From the NCBI GenBank assembly GCA_021784675.1, contig JAJYHR010000077.1, forward strand, positions 1 to 35,251: DNA of 35,251 nt, in the 5' to 3' direction. The stretch's first letter is position 1, and each line of letters opens with the position of its first letter. The DNA is from Actinomycetes bacterium. GTDB taxonomy: Bacteria; Actinomycetota; Acidimicrobiia; Acidimicrobiales; Acidimicrobiaceae. The notes below the pieces were generated by a model, which saw only the letters and a program-made list of their open reading frames with translations, was not told where the DNA came from and searched no databases. Below are positions 8,300-16,439 of the stretch, piece by piece. The position numbers were made by a program, and so were the translations under genes.

Positions 8300-9175
8300 T
8301 CAGGCCTTGCCGGCCACGGTGAACAGCCCCTGGGGCCGAACCAGCAACACCAGCACCAGGACCGCGAAGGCCACGTCGATGGCGTATGCCGACGAGATGA
8401 CCAGGGTGGAGAGATTGATGGCGAGGCCGATGATGAGCGCGCCAAGCATGGCTCCGTAGATCTTGCCAATCCCACCCAGGATCACCGCCGCGAAGATGAC
8501 AAAGAGGAAGGTGTTGCCGGTGAACACCTGGAACTCAACGGTGTTCAAAGCAAGGGTAACCCCGCCCAGGCCGGCCAGGCACCCGGTTATGAACCAGGTC
8601 CACATCGTTGTCGCCCGGGTATCGATCCCGCTGGCGAGAGCCAGGGTAGGGTTGTCCGACATGGCCCTCATCGCCTTGCCCAGGCGGGTCCTGGTCAGCA
8701 GGAGGTGCACCGCGCTCAGTGCCACGATGGCGACCCCGACCACATCGAGTTGGGCGGGAGTCACGCTAAAGGGCCCCAGCCGCACCGGGTTCCCGAGGGC
8801 TACCGGGTAGCGGTCGAAGCCCACCCCCCAGATCGCCTGCTCCAGGTTGAGCAGGATGAGCGCGAGCCCGAAGGTAACGATGAGCAGGAAGAAGCCGCTG
8901 GTGCCTCTCTTGACGAATCGCTCCAGCACCAGCAGGTCGACCGCAACCGCCACCATCCCGGAGGACAGCACGCCCAGCAGCGCCGCCATCACGAATGGGA
9001 GGTGCAGCGACTGGCTGGCCGTATAGGTGGCAAACATTCCCACCGCGAGGTAGGAGCCGTAGGCGAAGTTCACATAGTTCGTGACCCCGAACTGCAGGCT
9101 CAACCCCACCGACGCCAGAGAAAGGACGGCGGCGGTCACCACCCCGAAGCCGAGAGTGAGCAGGAACAGACTCAT
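8300..9175 (-). CDS. livH: HAAT-family ABC transporter permease LivH
   Basis: A 291-residue inner-membrane permease, first gene of the importer operon. It has the LivH motifs SLQFGVTNYVNFAYGS near the N-terminus and LGGIGKIYGAMLGALIIG in the C-terminal part, and about eight membrane segments. The reading frame is open further upstream to 9310, but that extra stretch is hydrophilic and unlike LivH. The ATG at 9175 has AAGGGGGG just before it and gives a family-length protein, so it is preferred. The upstream gap of 179 nt is shared with the divergent sensor kinase. Confidence 0.9.
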   Translation of the reverse strand: MSLFLLTLGFGVVTAAVLSLASVGLSLQFGVTNYVNFAYGSYLAVGMFATYTASQSLHLPFVMAALLGVLSSGMVAVAVDLLVLERFVKRGTSGFFLLIVTFGLALILLNLEQAIWGVGFDRYPVALGNPVRLGPFSVTPAQLDVVGVAIVALSAVHLLLTRTRLGKAMRAMSDNPTLALASGIDTRATTMWTWFITGCLAGLGGVTLALNTVEFQVFTGNTFLFVIFAAVILGGIGKIYGAMLGALIIGLAINLSTLVISSAYAIDVAFAVLVLVLLVRPQGLFTVAGKA

Positions 9176-9199
9176 ATCCCCCCTTGATCCAACTGGCTT

Positions 9200-9229
9200 G
9201 GTTCTAGGAACCGGAAACACCGCCGCCAA
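9200..9229 (-). promoter_or_regulatory. Possible livH promoter with overlapping palindrome
   Basis: On the minus strand TTGGCG (9224-9229) and TAGAAC (9201-9206) are spaced by 17 nt; the last base of the -10 is off consensus. The palindrome GGTTC-TAG-GAACC (9200-9212) covers the -10 and could be an operator. Confidence 0.35.
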
Positions 9230-9260
9230 GCTTTGCCGCGAAAGCGGCCGATTGGCTCCT

Positions 9261-9284
9261 TTGTGCGACTTTTGCGCATTGTGC
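9261..9284. promoter_or_regulatory. Repeated TTGYGC motifs between importer and two-component genes
   Basis: TTGTGC occurs at 9261-9266 and 9279-9284, with TTGCGC at 9272-9277 between them. Direct short repeats in a divergent gap next to a response regulator gene are candidates for its binding site. The motif is short and may be chance. Confidence 0.25.
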
Positions 9285-9309
9285 TCGGAGCGAAGGTTGG
9301 ATCGGGTCA

Positions 9310-9339
9310 TTGGCAGCCGACAGCAAAATTTTGTAAGAT
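9310..9339 (+). promoter_or_regulatory. Promoter of the two-component operon with a 10-bp palindrome
   Basis: TTGGCA (9310-9315), an 18-nt spacer and TAAGAT (9334-9339) form a good sigma-70-type promoter with a predicted start near 9346, 9 nt before the kinase ATG. The palindrome CAAAATTTTG (9324-9333) lies in the spacer against the -10, where a regulator could block or aid RNA polymerase. Confidence 0.5.
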
Positions 9340-9354
9340 CTCGCCGGGGGGATA

Positions 9355-10929
9355 ATGAGTCCGGTCAAAGAGGGGATGGCGACGCTCACCGCGCGCCTGA
9401 TGGTAGCTCAGGGAGTGATTCTGCTTGGCGCCGTCGTCATAGCCGTCTCCTGGCTTAGCCAGGGCGGCCAGAACCCGGCGGCTTCGGCGCAGGGCAGGGC
9501 GCGATCGGTCGCCGCGACTCTCGCCTCTTCACCCGATCTCTCCCCGTTCGAAGGGGAGGGCCGGGCGGTCCGCCTGGCGCTCGGCACGATCGTAGCCAAG
9601 ACCGGCGTCGCCGCCGCCGCGGTGCTCAACCGGTCGGGGGTTACCACCGTCGCGGCTGGCTTGGTCCACCGCGGCCAGATCTTCTCTCGCGCGGCCGGCG
9701 GGAGGAGCTACAGCGGCGCGATCACCGGTTACCCGGCAAACCTGATCTTCGCCATCAGGCCCTTCGCTCGGGGACCGGCTCGCGGGTACGTGCTGATCGC
9801 CGTGCGCGCCCCCGCGGGGCTGCCGGTCACCCCGGCGGCGGTAGTCCGCGGCGTAGAGGCGGTCCTGCTCGCCCTGCTCGCCGGCGGGGTGGGGAGCTGG
9901 GTTGCCGGCAGATGGGTAAGGAAGCAGACCTTCGGGCTGGAGCTCGACGGCCTTACCCGGCTGATCCAGGAGCAGGAAGCCATGTTCCACGGGATCCGGG
10001 AGGGCGTCGTCGGTCTCGACCAGCAGGATCGGGTGCTCTTTGCCAACGCGGAGGCCCAGCGGCTGCTCAGCCTGCCCCGGCGCCACGTAAACCGCCCCGC
10101 GGCGGTGCTGATTCCGGCCGGGCGGCTGCAGGCGATCGTGCGTGGAGAGGTCGAGGGGCGGGATCTGGTCGTGGTCCACCAAGACCGGATCCTGCTGGTC
10201 AACCGCCGCCCCGTGGAAGCCGCGGGCAGGCCTCTCGGATACGTCGTGACGCTCAACGACCGCACCGAATCGGAGGCGATCCTGCGGGAACTCGACGGCA
10301 TGCTCGGCTTGACCGAGGCTCTGCGGGCCCAAGCCCACGACTTCTCCAACCGGATGCACACCGTGGTCGGGCTGATCGAACTGGGCGCCATCAGGGAGGC
10401 CGTGGAGTTCGCGACGGACCTGGCGGTCAGGGATACCACCCTCATGGACCGGCTTACCGCCGAGGTGGGCAACCCGGTCGCGGTCGCGCTGCTGCTGGCG
10501 AAGGCCGCGGTGGCGGCCGAACGCAACGTCAAATTCCTGCTCGGCCCGAGCGTCGAGTTGCCTGCAGACCTGCGGAACGCCAACGACCTGGTAACGGTGA
10601 TCGGCAATCTCCTCGACAACGCGATCGACGCCGCACAGCCCGGCGACTGCCCCTGGGTGGAGGTCCGGTTCGCAAGAACCGGAGCGGAGCTGACCATGGA
10701 GGTGGCCGACTCGGGCCCCGGGGTTCCGGTCGAGCACCTGCAGGAGATCTTCGTCGACGGCTACTCTACCAAGCCGGCGCGGCACTCGATGAGAAGGGGG
10801 CTCGGCCTGGCCATGGTGCACCAACTGGTCACCCGCTACGGAGGGTCGATCACGGTGGGCAGGGAGACGGGAGCGGTGTTCACCGTCCGCCTGCCCTCGA
10901 TCTTCCCGGAGGTCGTCGATCATGCCTAG
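9355..10929 (+). CDS. CitA/DcuS-type sensor histidine kinase
   Basis: A 524-residue membrane sensor kinase. Membrane segments lie at about 15-35 and 165-183 and enclose an extracytoplasmic sensor of about 125 residues. A PAS-like domain follows (about 200-300). The phospho-acceptor region RAQAHDFSNRMH has its His at 328, matching the QSHEFMNKLH motif of DcuS/CitA. The ATPase domain has the N-box NLLDNAIDA (418-426), G1 box DSGPG (452-456) and G2 box RGLGLA (481-486). Family members sense citrate or C4-dicarboxylates outside the cell; the ligand here is not determined. The start ATG 9355 is preceded by GGGGGG. It overlaps the regulator gene by 8 nt and faces the importer operon, which it may control. 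Confidence 0.88.
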   Translation: MSPVKEGMATLTARLMVAQGVILLGAVVIAVSWLSQGGQNPAASAQGRARSVAATLASSPDLSPFEGEGRAVRLALGTIVAKTGVAAAAVLNRSGVTTVAAGLVHRGQIFSRAAGGRSYSGAITGYPANLIFAIRPFARGPARGYVLIAVRAPAGLPVTPAAVVRGVEAVLLALLAGGVGSWVAGRWVRKQTFGLELDGLTRLIQEQEAMFHGIREGVVGLDQQDRVLFANAEAQRLLSLPRRHVNRPAAVLIPAGRLQAIVRGEVEGRDLVVVHQDRILLVNRRPVEAAGRPLGYVVTLNDRTESEAILRELDGMLGLTEALRAQAHDFSNRMHTVVGLIELGAIREAVEFATDLAVRDTTLMDRLTAEVGNPVAVALLLAKAAVAAERNVKFLLGPSVELPADLRNANDLVTVIGNLLDNAIDAAQPGDCPWVEVRFARTGAELTMEVADSGPGVPVEHLQEIFVDGYSTKPARHSMRRGLGLAMVHQLVTRYGGSITVGRETGAVFTVRLPSIFPEVVDHA

Positions 10930-11620
10930 ACTGCAAGCCAGCCTGCCCACGAGAGACCTCTCGGTGATCGTGATCGACGACGACTTCCGGGTCGCCTCGC
11001 TCCATCGAGCCGTGGTGAACCGGGTCGCCGGATTCAAGGTGGTCGGTGAAGCCCACTCCGGCGGCGAGGCCCTGGCGTTGGCGAGAGAGTTCGCGCCCGA
11101 CCTCGTCCTCCTCGACCTTTACCTTCCCGACCTCCCGGGCCTCGAGGCGCTCAGGCGGCTGAGGCAGGCGGCGGATCCCCTCGACGTGATCGTGATCACC
11201 GCGGCCCGCGACGTCGCCAGCATCACCGAAGCCGTCCGGAAGGGCGCGCTCTACTACCTGGTGAAGCCGTTTCCCCCATCGGTGCTGGAGGATCGCCTCT
11301 CCTCCTACCTGGCGATGCGGAAGAAGCTGACCACGATCAGCGAGGCCAGCCAGGCGGAGGTCGATGAGATATACGGCACCCTCCGGACCAACGTCGAGCG
11401 TGCCCTCCCCAAGGGGCACTCCCCGGAGACCCTCAGAGTGGTCCTCGAAACCCTGCACTCCACTACCGAGGATCTCTCCGCCGAGGAGGTCGCGAGACAC
11501 TCCGGCGTGAGCAGGGCCACCGCCCAGCGCTACCTGTCGTTCCTCTCCCGCGTCGGGCGGATCGAGCTGGTGCTCCGGTACGGCTCCGGCCGCCCGGAGC
11601 ACCGGTACCGCTGGCCCTAG
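10922..11620 (+). CDS. CitB/DcuR-type response regulator
   Basis: A 232-residue transcription regulator. The receiver domain (about 13-125) has the acidic patch D19-D21, phospho-acceptor D65 in LVLLDLYLPD, T93 and K115 in VKPF. The C-terminal half has a helix-turn-helix around LSAEEVARHSGVSRATAQRY, then a basic RYGSGRPEHRYRW tail, as in CitB/DpiA/MalR regulators. Its ATG lies inside the last codons of the kinase gene, so the two are translationally coupled. The direct targets are probably in the divergent gap 9176-9354, since regulators of this type usually control an adjacent transporter gene. Confidence 0.88.
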   Translation: MPRLQASLPTRDLSVIVIDDDFRVASLHRAVVNRVAGFKVVGEAHSGGEALALAREFAPDLVLLDLYLPDLPGLEALRRLRQAADPLDVIVITAARDVASITEAVRKGALYYLVKPFPPSVLEDRLSSYLAMRKKLTTISEASQAEVDEIYGTLRTNVERALPKGHSPETLRVVLETLHSTTEDLSAEEVARHSGVSRATAQRYLSFLSRVGRIELVLRYGSGRPEHRYRWP

Positions 11621-11669
11621 CCCGCGACCCTCCAGGCGTCGCCGGCGGCTCCCACCCGCCCGGGCGGTC

Positions 11670-13343
11670 TCAGGCCTCGCAGAGCTCGAACCAGTAGAAG
11701 CCGTACGGGGCCAGCGTGAGCAGGTAGGGAACCCCGTCTTCCACCGCCGGGAAGGGGGTCATCCCCATCAGCTCGACCGGTACCCGCCCCGTCCACTTGC
11801 CAAGGTCGATGTGGACCGGCTGGGCGCGGGCGGCGAAGTTGCTCACGCAGACAACGACCCTCCCGAGCTCGTCAAAGAAGCGCGCGTAGGCGAGAACCGC
11901 CGGGTTGTCCCCGGGGACCAGGGAGAACCGGCCGTCGCCAAAGACCGCCTCGCGGCGGCGGACCGAGAGCATGTCCCGGAACCAGCGGAGGAAGGAGGAG
12001 GGGTTGTTCATCTGAGCCTCCACGTTTACCACCTGGTACCCGTAGACCGGATCCAGGATGGGCTGGAGGTAGAGCCGGGCCGGGTCGGCCCGCGAGAAGC
12101 CGCCGTTGCGGTCCGGAGACCACTGCATCGGCGTCCTCACCGAGTCCCGGTCGCCGAGGTAGATGTTGTCCCCCATCAGGATCTCGTCGCCGTAGTAGAG
12201 GATCGGCGACCCCGGAAGCGAGAGCAGGAGCGCGTTGAGCAGCTCCGCTATCCGCCGGTCGTTGTCGATCAGCGGCGCCAGCCGCCTGCCGATGCCGACG
12301 TTGCGCCTGGCGGCCGGGTCGGCGGCGTAGGCGGCGAGGAAGTAGCTCCGCTCCTGCTCGGAGACCATCTCCAGCGTGAGCTCGTCGTGGTTGCGGAGAA
12401 AGATCCCCCACTGGCAGCCGTCGGGAATGGCCGGAGTCGCGTTTAGCGTCTCCTCCACCGGTCGCGCGGACTCCGACTTGATCGCCAGGAAGAGCCGGGG
12501 CATGAGCGGGAAGTGGAAGCACATATGGCACTCGTCGCCGTCACCAAAGTACTCGACCACCTGATCCGGGGGCTGGTTGGCCTCGGCGAGCAGGACCCGG
12601 TCAGGGAACTCCTCGTCGACGACCTTGCGCAGCTCCCTGAGGAACTGGTGGGTGGCCGGAAGGTTCTCGCACCGGGTCCCCTCCTCCTGGAAGAGGTAGG
12701 GAACGGCGTCCAACCGGAAGCCGTCAAAGCCCATCCGCAGCCAGTAGCGGACGACCTCGAGGATCGCCTCCTTGACCTCGGGGTTCTCGTAGTTGAGATC
12801 CGGCTGGTGAGCGAAGAACCGGTGCCAGTAGTACTGGTTGCGCTCTGGCGACCAGGACCAGTTGGAGCTCTGCGAGTCGATGAAGATCACCGGCGCCGAC
12901 TGGTAGGCGGTATCGTCGTCGGCCCACACGTACCAGTCGGACTTCGGCCCATCCTTGGACGCCTTCGACTCGAGGAACCACGGGTGCTGGTCGCTGGTGT
13001 GGTTGATGACCAGGTCGGCGATCACCTTGATGTTGCGGAGATGCGCCTGGGTGATCAGCTCCTCGAGATCGGAGGAGGTTCCGTAGGAGGGGTGAACCGT
13101 GTAGTAGTCGGAGACGTCGTACCCGCCGTCCTTCAGCGGCGACTGGTAGAAGGGGAGCAACCAGAGGCACTCGATCCCCAGCCACTCGAGGTAATCGAGC
13201 TTGGAGACCAACCCGCGAATATCCCCCTGGCCGTCCCCCGAGGCGTCGGCGAAGCCACGCACGAACACCTCGTAAAAGACCGCCTGCTTGTACCACTGCC
13301 GGCCGCCGTCGAAGTCGACGGCCCTTCTCAACATATCGGCCAT
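11670..13343 (-). CDS. treS: Trehalose synthase (maltose alpha-D-glucosyltransferase)
   Basis: A 557-residue GH13 enzyme of the TreS subfamily, which interconverts maltose and trehalose in the cytosol. The (beta/alpha)8 barrel begins at WYKQAVFYEVFVRGF. Catalytic residues are D212 in DGFRLDAVPY (nucleophile), E254 in LLAEANQPP (acid/base) and D320 in FLRNHDELT (stabiliser). Region I is DLVINHTSDQHPWF. The length fits single-domain TreS; no maltokinase domain or neighbouring maltokinase or treYZ genes are visible. It lies 5 nt after the echA stop, the last gene of the murA-meaB-echA-treS run, so it may be cotranscribed. Confidence 0.93.
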   Translation of the reverse strand: MADMLRRAVDFDGGRQWYKQAVFYEVFVRGFADASGDGQGDIRGLVSKLDYLEWLGIECLWLLPFYQSPLKDGGYDVSDYYTVHPSYGTSSDLEELITQAHLRNIKVIADLVINHTSDQHPWFLESKASKDGPKSDWYVWADDDTAYQSAPVIFIDSQSSNWSWSPERNQYYWHRFFAHQPDLNYENPEVKEAILEVVRYWLRMGFDGFRLDAVPYLFQEEGTRCENLPATHQFLRELRKVVDEEFPDRVLLAEANQPPDQVVEYFGDGDECHMCFHFPLMPRLFLAIKSESARPVEETLNATPAIPDGCQWGIFLRNHDELTLEMVSEQERSYFLAAYAADPAARRNVGIGRRLAPLIDNDRRIAELLNALLLSLPGSPILYYGDEILMGDNIYLGDRDSVRTPMQWSPDRNGGFSRADPARLYLQPILDPVYGYQVVNVEAQMNNPSSFLRWFRDMLSVRRREAVFGDGRFSLVPGDNPAVLAYARFFDELGRVVVCVSNFAARAQPVHIDLGKWTGRVPVELMGMTPFPAVEDGVPYLLTLAPYGFYWFELCEA

Positions 13344-13348
13344 GACGG

Positions 13349-14134
13349 CTACCGCCCCTTGAACTCCGCCTTGCCCGGTCCCTGGGTCAGGAACGACTCG
13401 ACACCAATCCGCGCGTCCTCGGTCGAGAACACCTCGGCAAAGAGCTTCCGCTCCAGCTCCAGCCCGCCCTCCAGCGAGAGCCCGAGGCCGCCGTCGATCG
13501 CCCGCTTGCAGAGCGCCTGCGCCGCGAGCGGCCCCTTCGCGAACTTTTGCGCCCAGGCCAGCGCCTCCTGCTCGGCTGAGTGCGGCGCCACCACCCGGTC
13601 GACCAGCCCGATAGCGAGCGCCCGCTCCGCATCCACCGGCAACCCCTCCAGAATCATCTCCTTCGCCCGCGCCGGGCCCACCAACCGCGGCAGGCGCTGG
13701 GTTCCACCGCCACCGGGGATGATCCCGAGGGCGATCTCCGGCTGGCCGAGCTTGGCCGCCGAGCTCGCGACCCGCAGATCGCAGGCCATGGCGAGCTCAA
13801 GCCCGCCGCCAAGGGCGTACCCCTCGATGGCGGCGATAACCACCCGCGGCAGGGCAGCGAGGGCGTTCAGAGCGCCGTGAAAGCGCCCTCCCATCTCCCA
13901 GCCGTTATCCACCCCGCCAAACTCGCTGATCTCGGCGCCGGCCGCAAAGATCCTCGGCCCCCCGGAGACCACCACGGCACCGGGCAGCGACCGGCCGAGC
14001 TCCGAGACCGCCGCTGCCAGCTCGTCCAGCAGCTCGGAAGAGAGGGCGTTGGCCTTGGGCCGATCCAAGCGGACCAGCGCAACACCACCCTCACCGGTCT
14101 CCACGGTCACAAACTGTCCCACGTCAACCCTCAC
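13349..14134 (-). CDS. Enoyl-CoA hydratase/isomerase family protein
   Basis: A 261-residue crotonase. The oxyanion-hole segments are AAGAEISEF (64-72) and the GGGLELAMACD stretch (109-119). Both acid/base glutamates of true enoyl-CoA hydratases are kept: E113 in GGGLE and E133 in GQPEIALG, 20 residues apart as in rat crotonase (E144, E164). The IIPGGGGTQRLPR motif follows. It is therefore probably an active short-chain enoyl-CoA hydratase rather than an isomerase or a degenerate member. The start overlaps the end of meaB by 11 nt. Placement next to meaB suggests short-chain or branched acyl-CoA degradation feeding a B12 mutase. Confidence 0.88.
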   Translation of the reverse strand: MRVDVGQFVTVETGEGGVALVRLDRPKANALSSELLDELAAAVSELGRSLPGAVVVSGGPRIFAAGAEISEFGGVDNGWEMGGRFHGALNALAALPRVVIAAIEGYALGGGLELAMACDLRVASSAAKLGQPEIALGIIPGGGGTQRLPRLVGPARAKEMILEGLPVDAERALAIGLVDRVVAPHSAEQEALAWAQKFAKGPLAAQALCKRAIDGGLGLSLEGGLELERKLFAEVFSTEDARIGVESFLTQGPGKAEFKGR

Positions 14135-15089
14135 TCTCCGCTCCGACCAGGAGCATCTCCCGCAGGAGTTCGCGCGCCCCTGCCCGCGGGGTCACCGTTC
14201 CGGCGCCCACCCTCTCCCTGATCGAGGTGGCAATCGGCACCCTTGCCAGAACTCGCCCCCAACCCAGCTGGACCAGCCGCTCGAGTTCACGGACCCGCCG
14301 TTCCCCCCGCCGCCGGGCGAGCTCGCCAGAGGCCGCCATCTCCGACCTCATCCCCACCAGGGTGTCGAGCAGCCTAGCCACCCCGTCCCCGCTGGTAGCC
14401 ACGGTCTCGATGATTGGTGGAGGGTTCGGCGACCCTCCAAGGTCGAGCATCGTCTCCAGGTCCCTCTTAGTCTCCCGCAGCCCTGGCCGGTCGGCCTTGT
14501 TTATTACGAAGACGTCCGCCGCCTCCATCAGGCCAGCCTTGCTCGCCTGCACCGAGTCCCCCCAACCCGGGTTGAGCACCACCACGGTGATGTCGGCCTC
14601 GCCGACCACCTCCACCTCAACCTGGCCGACGCCCACCGTCTCCACCAGGATCCACGGGTAGCCGACCCGCTGCAGGAGGCGCACCACCTCGGGAACGGCG
14701 ATCGAGAGGCCACCAAGATGGCCGCGGGTGGCCAGCGAGCGGATGTACACCCCCGGGTCGCTGGTGTGGGACTGCATCCGGATCCGGTCGCCAAGAATCG
14801 CTCCGCCGCTGAACGGCGAGGAGGGGTCGACAGCCAGCACGGCTACCTCCTCCTCCCGCGCCCTGATCGCGCCGATCATCCGGTCGACCAGGGTGGACTT
14901 TCCCGCCCCGGGGGCGCCGGTGAAGCCCGCCACCGCGTAGCCGTCCCCTTCGGGCGCTGGGCCGTCAAAGCCGACCTCGCCAAGACTCTCGTCTGCCAGC
15001 GACCGCTCCACCAGCGAGATCAGCCGCGCCAGCGCGCCCTTGTCCCTGGCAACCTGGACCCGCTCCAGGAGAGCACCCACGTCCGCCAA
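14124..15089 (-). CDS. meaB: MeaB/ArgK-type GTPase, acyl-CoA mutase chaperone
   Basis: A 321-residue G3E-family P-loop GTPase. The P-loop GAPGAGKST is at 58-66, the switch region VDPSSPFSGGAILGDR starts at 87, Walker B/switch is VETVGVGQVE (149-158), and the base-recognition NKAD is at 197-200. The C-terminal helical arm mediates dimerisation in the family. MeaB proteins protect and reload coenzyme-B12 mutases such as methylmalonyl-CoA mutase. Here the mutase gene is not adjacent but an IcmA-type large subunit lies 8.5 kb away (23630-25291). It begins one base after the murA stop codon and overlaps echA. Confidence 0.92.
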   Translation of the reverse strand: MADVGALLERVQVARDKGALARLISLVERSLADESLGEVGFDGPAPEGDGYAVAGFTGAPGAGKSTLVDRMIGAIRAREEEVAVLAVDPSSPFSGGAILGDRIRMQSHTSDPGVYIRSLATRGHLGGLSIAVPEVVRLLQRVGYPWILVETVGVGQVEVEVVGEADITVVVLNPGWGDSVQASKAGLMEAADVFVINKADRPGLRETKRDLETMLDLGGSPNPPPIIETVATSGDGVARLLDTLVGMRSEMAASGELARRRGERRVRELERLVQLGWGRVLARVPIATSIRERVGAGTVTPRAGARELLREMLLVGAESEG

Positions 15090-16355
15090 CTACTCCTCCT
15101 CCACCGAGATATCGGCGCCGAGCGCCGCCAGGTTCTCGACCAGCCCGTCGTAGCCGCGCTCGATATGCTCGACACCGGTGATCACGGTCTCGTTCTCGGC
15201 GCCGAGCGCGCCTACCACCAGGGCGGCACCGGCACGGATATCATAGGCCTGCACCCGCCCTCCCACCAACCTGGGGACCCCCCTGACCACCACGTGATGC
15301 CCCTCGGAGATGAGGTCCGCGCCGAGCCTGCGGAGCTCGTCGAGGTAGCGGAAGCGGCCGGAGAAGAGGTTCTCGCTGACCACGCTCACCCCTTCGGCCC
15401 GGCTGAGCATGGCCACCAGCATCGGCTTGTAGTCGGTGGCTACCCCCGGGTAGGGGAGCGTCTGGATATCGGCGGCCCGCGGCCGCGGCCCCGCCTCCGC
15501 CACCAGGCCGCCGGCGACCGGCTTGACGGAGACCCCGCAGGCACCGAGCTTGCGAATGAGGATCTCCATGATCGAGGTGTCGATCCCCTCCAGCGCCAGC
15601 CTTCCGCCGGCCATCCCCAGCGCGGTCAGGTAGGTAGCCGCCACCACCCGGTCCCCGACGACGTCGTGGTCCATTGGGGAAAGCCGATCCACCCCCTCGA
15701 TAACGATACGCGAGGTCCCCGCGCCCTCGATCCGCGCGCCCATAGACGCGAGGGCCGCGGCGAGGTCCACCACCTCCGGCTCCCTGGCCGCGTTCTCGAT
15801 CACGGTGGTCCCGCGGGCAAGCACCGCCGCCATGATCGCGTTGTCGGTGGCGGTGTGGGAGGGGAACTCGAAGACCAGCCCCGCGCCCTCCAGGCGCGGC
15901 GCCTTCACCTCCAGGTAGTCGTCGAGGTACTCGAAGCTGGCACCGAGACGCTGGAGGGCATCCTCGTGGATGTCGATCGGCCGGGTGCCGAAGTCGTCGC
16001 CACCGGGCGCGGCGAGCCGCGCCCGGCCGGTTACCGCCAGCAGCGGGCCGGCGAGCACTATCGATGCCCGGATCCGCCCCACCAGCTCCACCGGCGGGTA
16101 CGGGCTCAGCCGGTCGGCGGAGGGAACGGTGATCTCCAGCTCGTGCGGTCCGGTCCAGGAGCTCTCCGCGCCGATGGCGTGGAGAATCTCCCGCATCACG
16201 TCGACGTCGGAGATCAGCGGGACGTTTCCGATCCGGTGCGTCCCCTCGGCGAGCACAGTGGCGGCCATCAGCTTCAGGACCGAGTTCTTGGCACCCTGGA
16301 GCTTGAGCGAGCCGTTGAGCGCGCCCGCGTACCCGACACGGTAGATCCGCCCCAA
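15090..16355 (-). CDS. murA: UDP-N-acetylglucosamine 1-carboxyvinyltransferase
   Basis: MurA adds enolpyruvate from PEP to UDP-GlcNAc, the first committed step of peptidoglycan synthesis. Diagnostic segments are LNGSLKLQGAKNSVLKLMA (with the active-site Lys, residue 23), PGGDDFGTRPIDIH, and the C-terminal RAGAALVVGALGAENETV and ERGYDGLV. The reading frame is open to 16547, but those residues are not MurA-like; TTG at 16355 has GGAGGGG just upstream and gives 421 aa, the family length. The loop residue that is Cys115 in E. coli is Asp here (residue 120), as in mycobacterial MurA, which predicts fosfomycin insensitivity. Divergent from the MFS gene. Confidence 0.92.
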   Translation of the reverse strand: MGRIYRVGYAGALNGSLKLQGAKNSVLKLMAATVLAEGTHRIGNVPLISDVDVMREILHAIGAESSWTGPHELEITVPSADRLSPYPPVELVGRIRASIVLAGPLLAVTGRARLAAPGGDDFGTRPIDIHEDALQRLGASFEYLDDYLEVKAPRLEGAGLVFEFPSHTATDNAIMAAVLARGTTVIENAAREPEVVDLAAALASMGARIEGAGTSRIVIEGVDRLSPMDHDVVGDRVVAATYLTALGMAGGRLALEGIDTSIMEILIRKLGACGVSVKPVAGGLVAEAGPRPRAADIQTLPYPGVATDYKPMLVAMLSRAEGVSVVSENLFSGRFRYLDELRRLGADLISEGHHVVVRGVPRLVGGRVQAYDIRAGAALVVGALGAENETVITGVEHIERGYDGLVENLAALGADISVEEE

Positions 16356-16439
16356 TATCCCCTCCAACTCCAACCAGGGCCGCCATGCGGCTGATTCCCC
16401 TAGCCTAAAGGGCGTGTCCACTCTCGACCCCCGGTACGC

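Noticed and set aside
9529-11037. A 502-codon open frame on the minus strand
   Set aside because: Antisense to the sensor kinase gene, low-complexity Arg/Gly/His-rich translation and no motif.
13349-14134. The crotonase as mesaconyl-CoA hydratase (Mch)
   Set aside because: Mch is a MaoC/hot-dog-fold protein; this one has the crotonase fold motifs.
14049-16394. A 781-codon open frame on the plus strand
   Set aside because: It lies antisense to meaB and murA, which have full motif sets; its translation is Arg/His/Pro/Gly-rich with no domain. A shadow of high-GC coding on the other strand.
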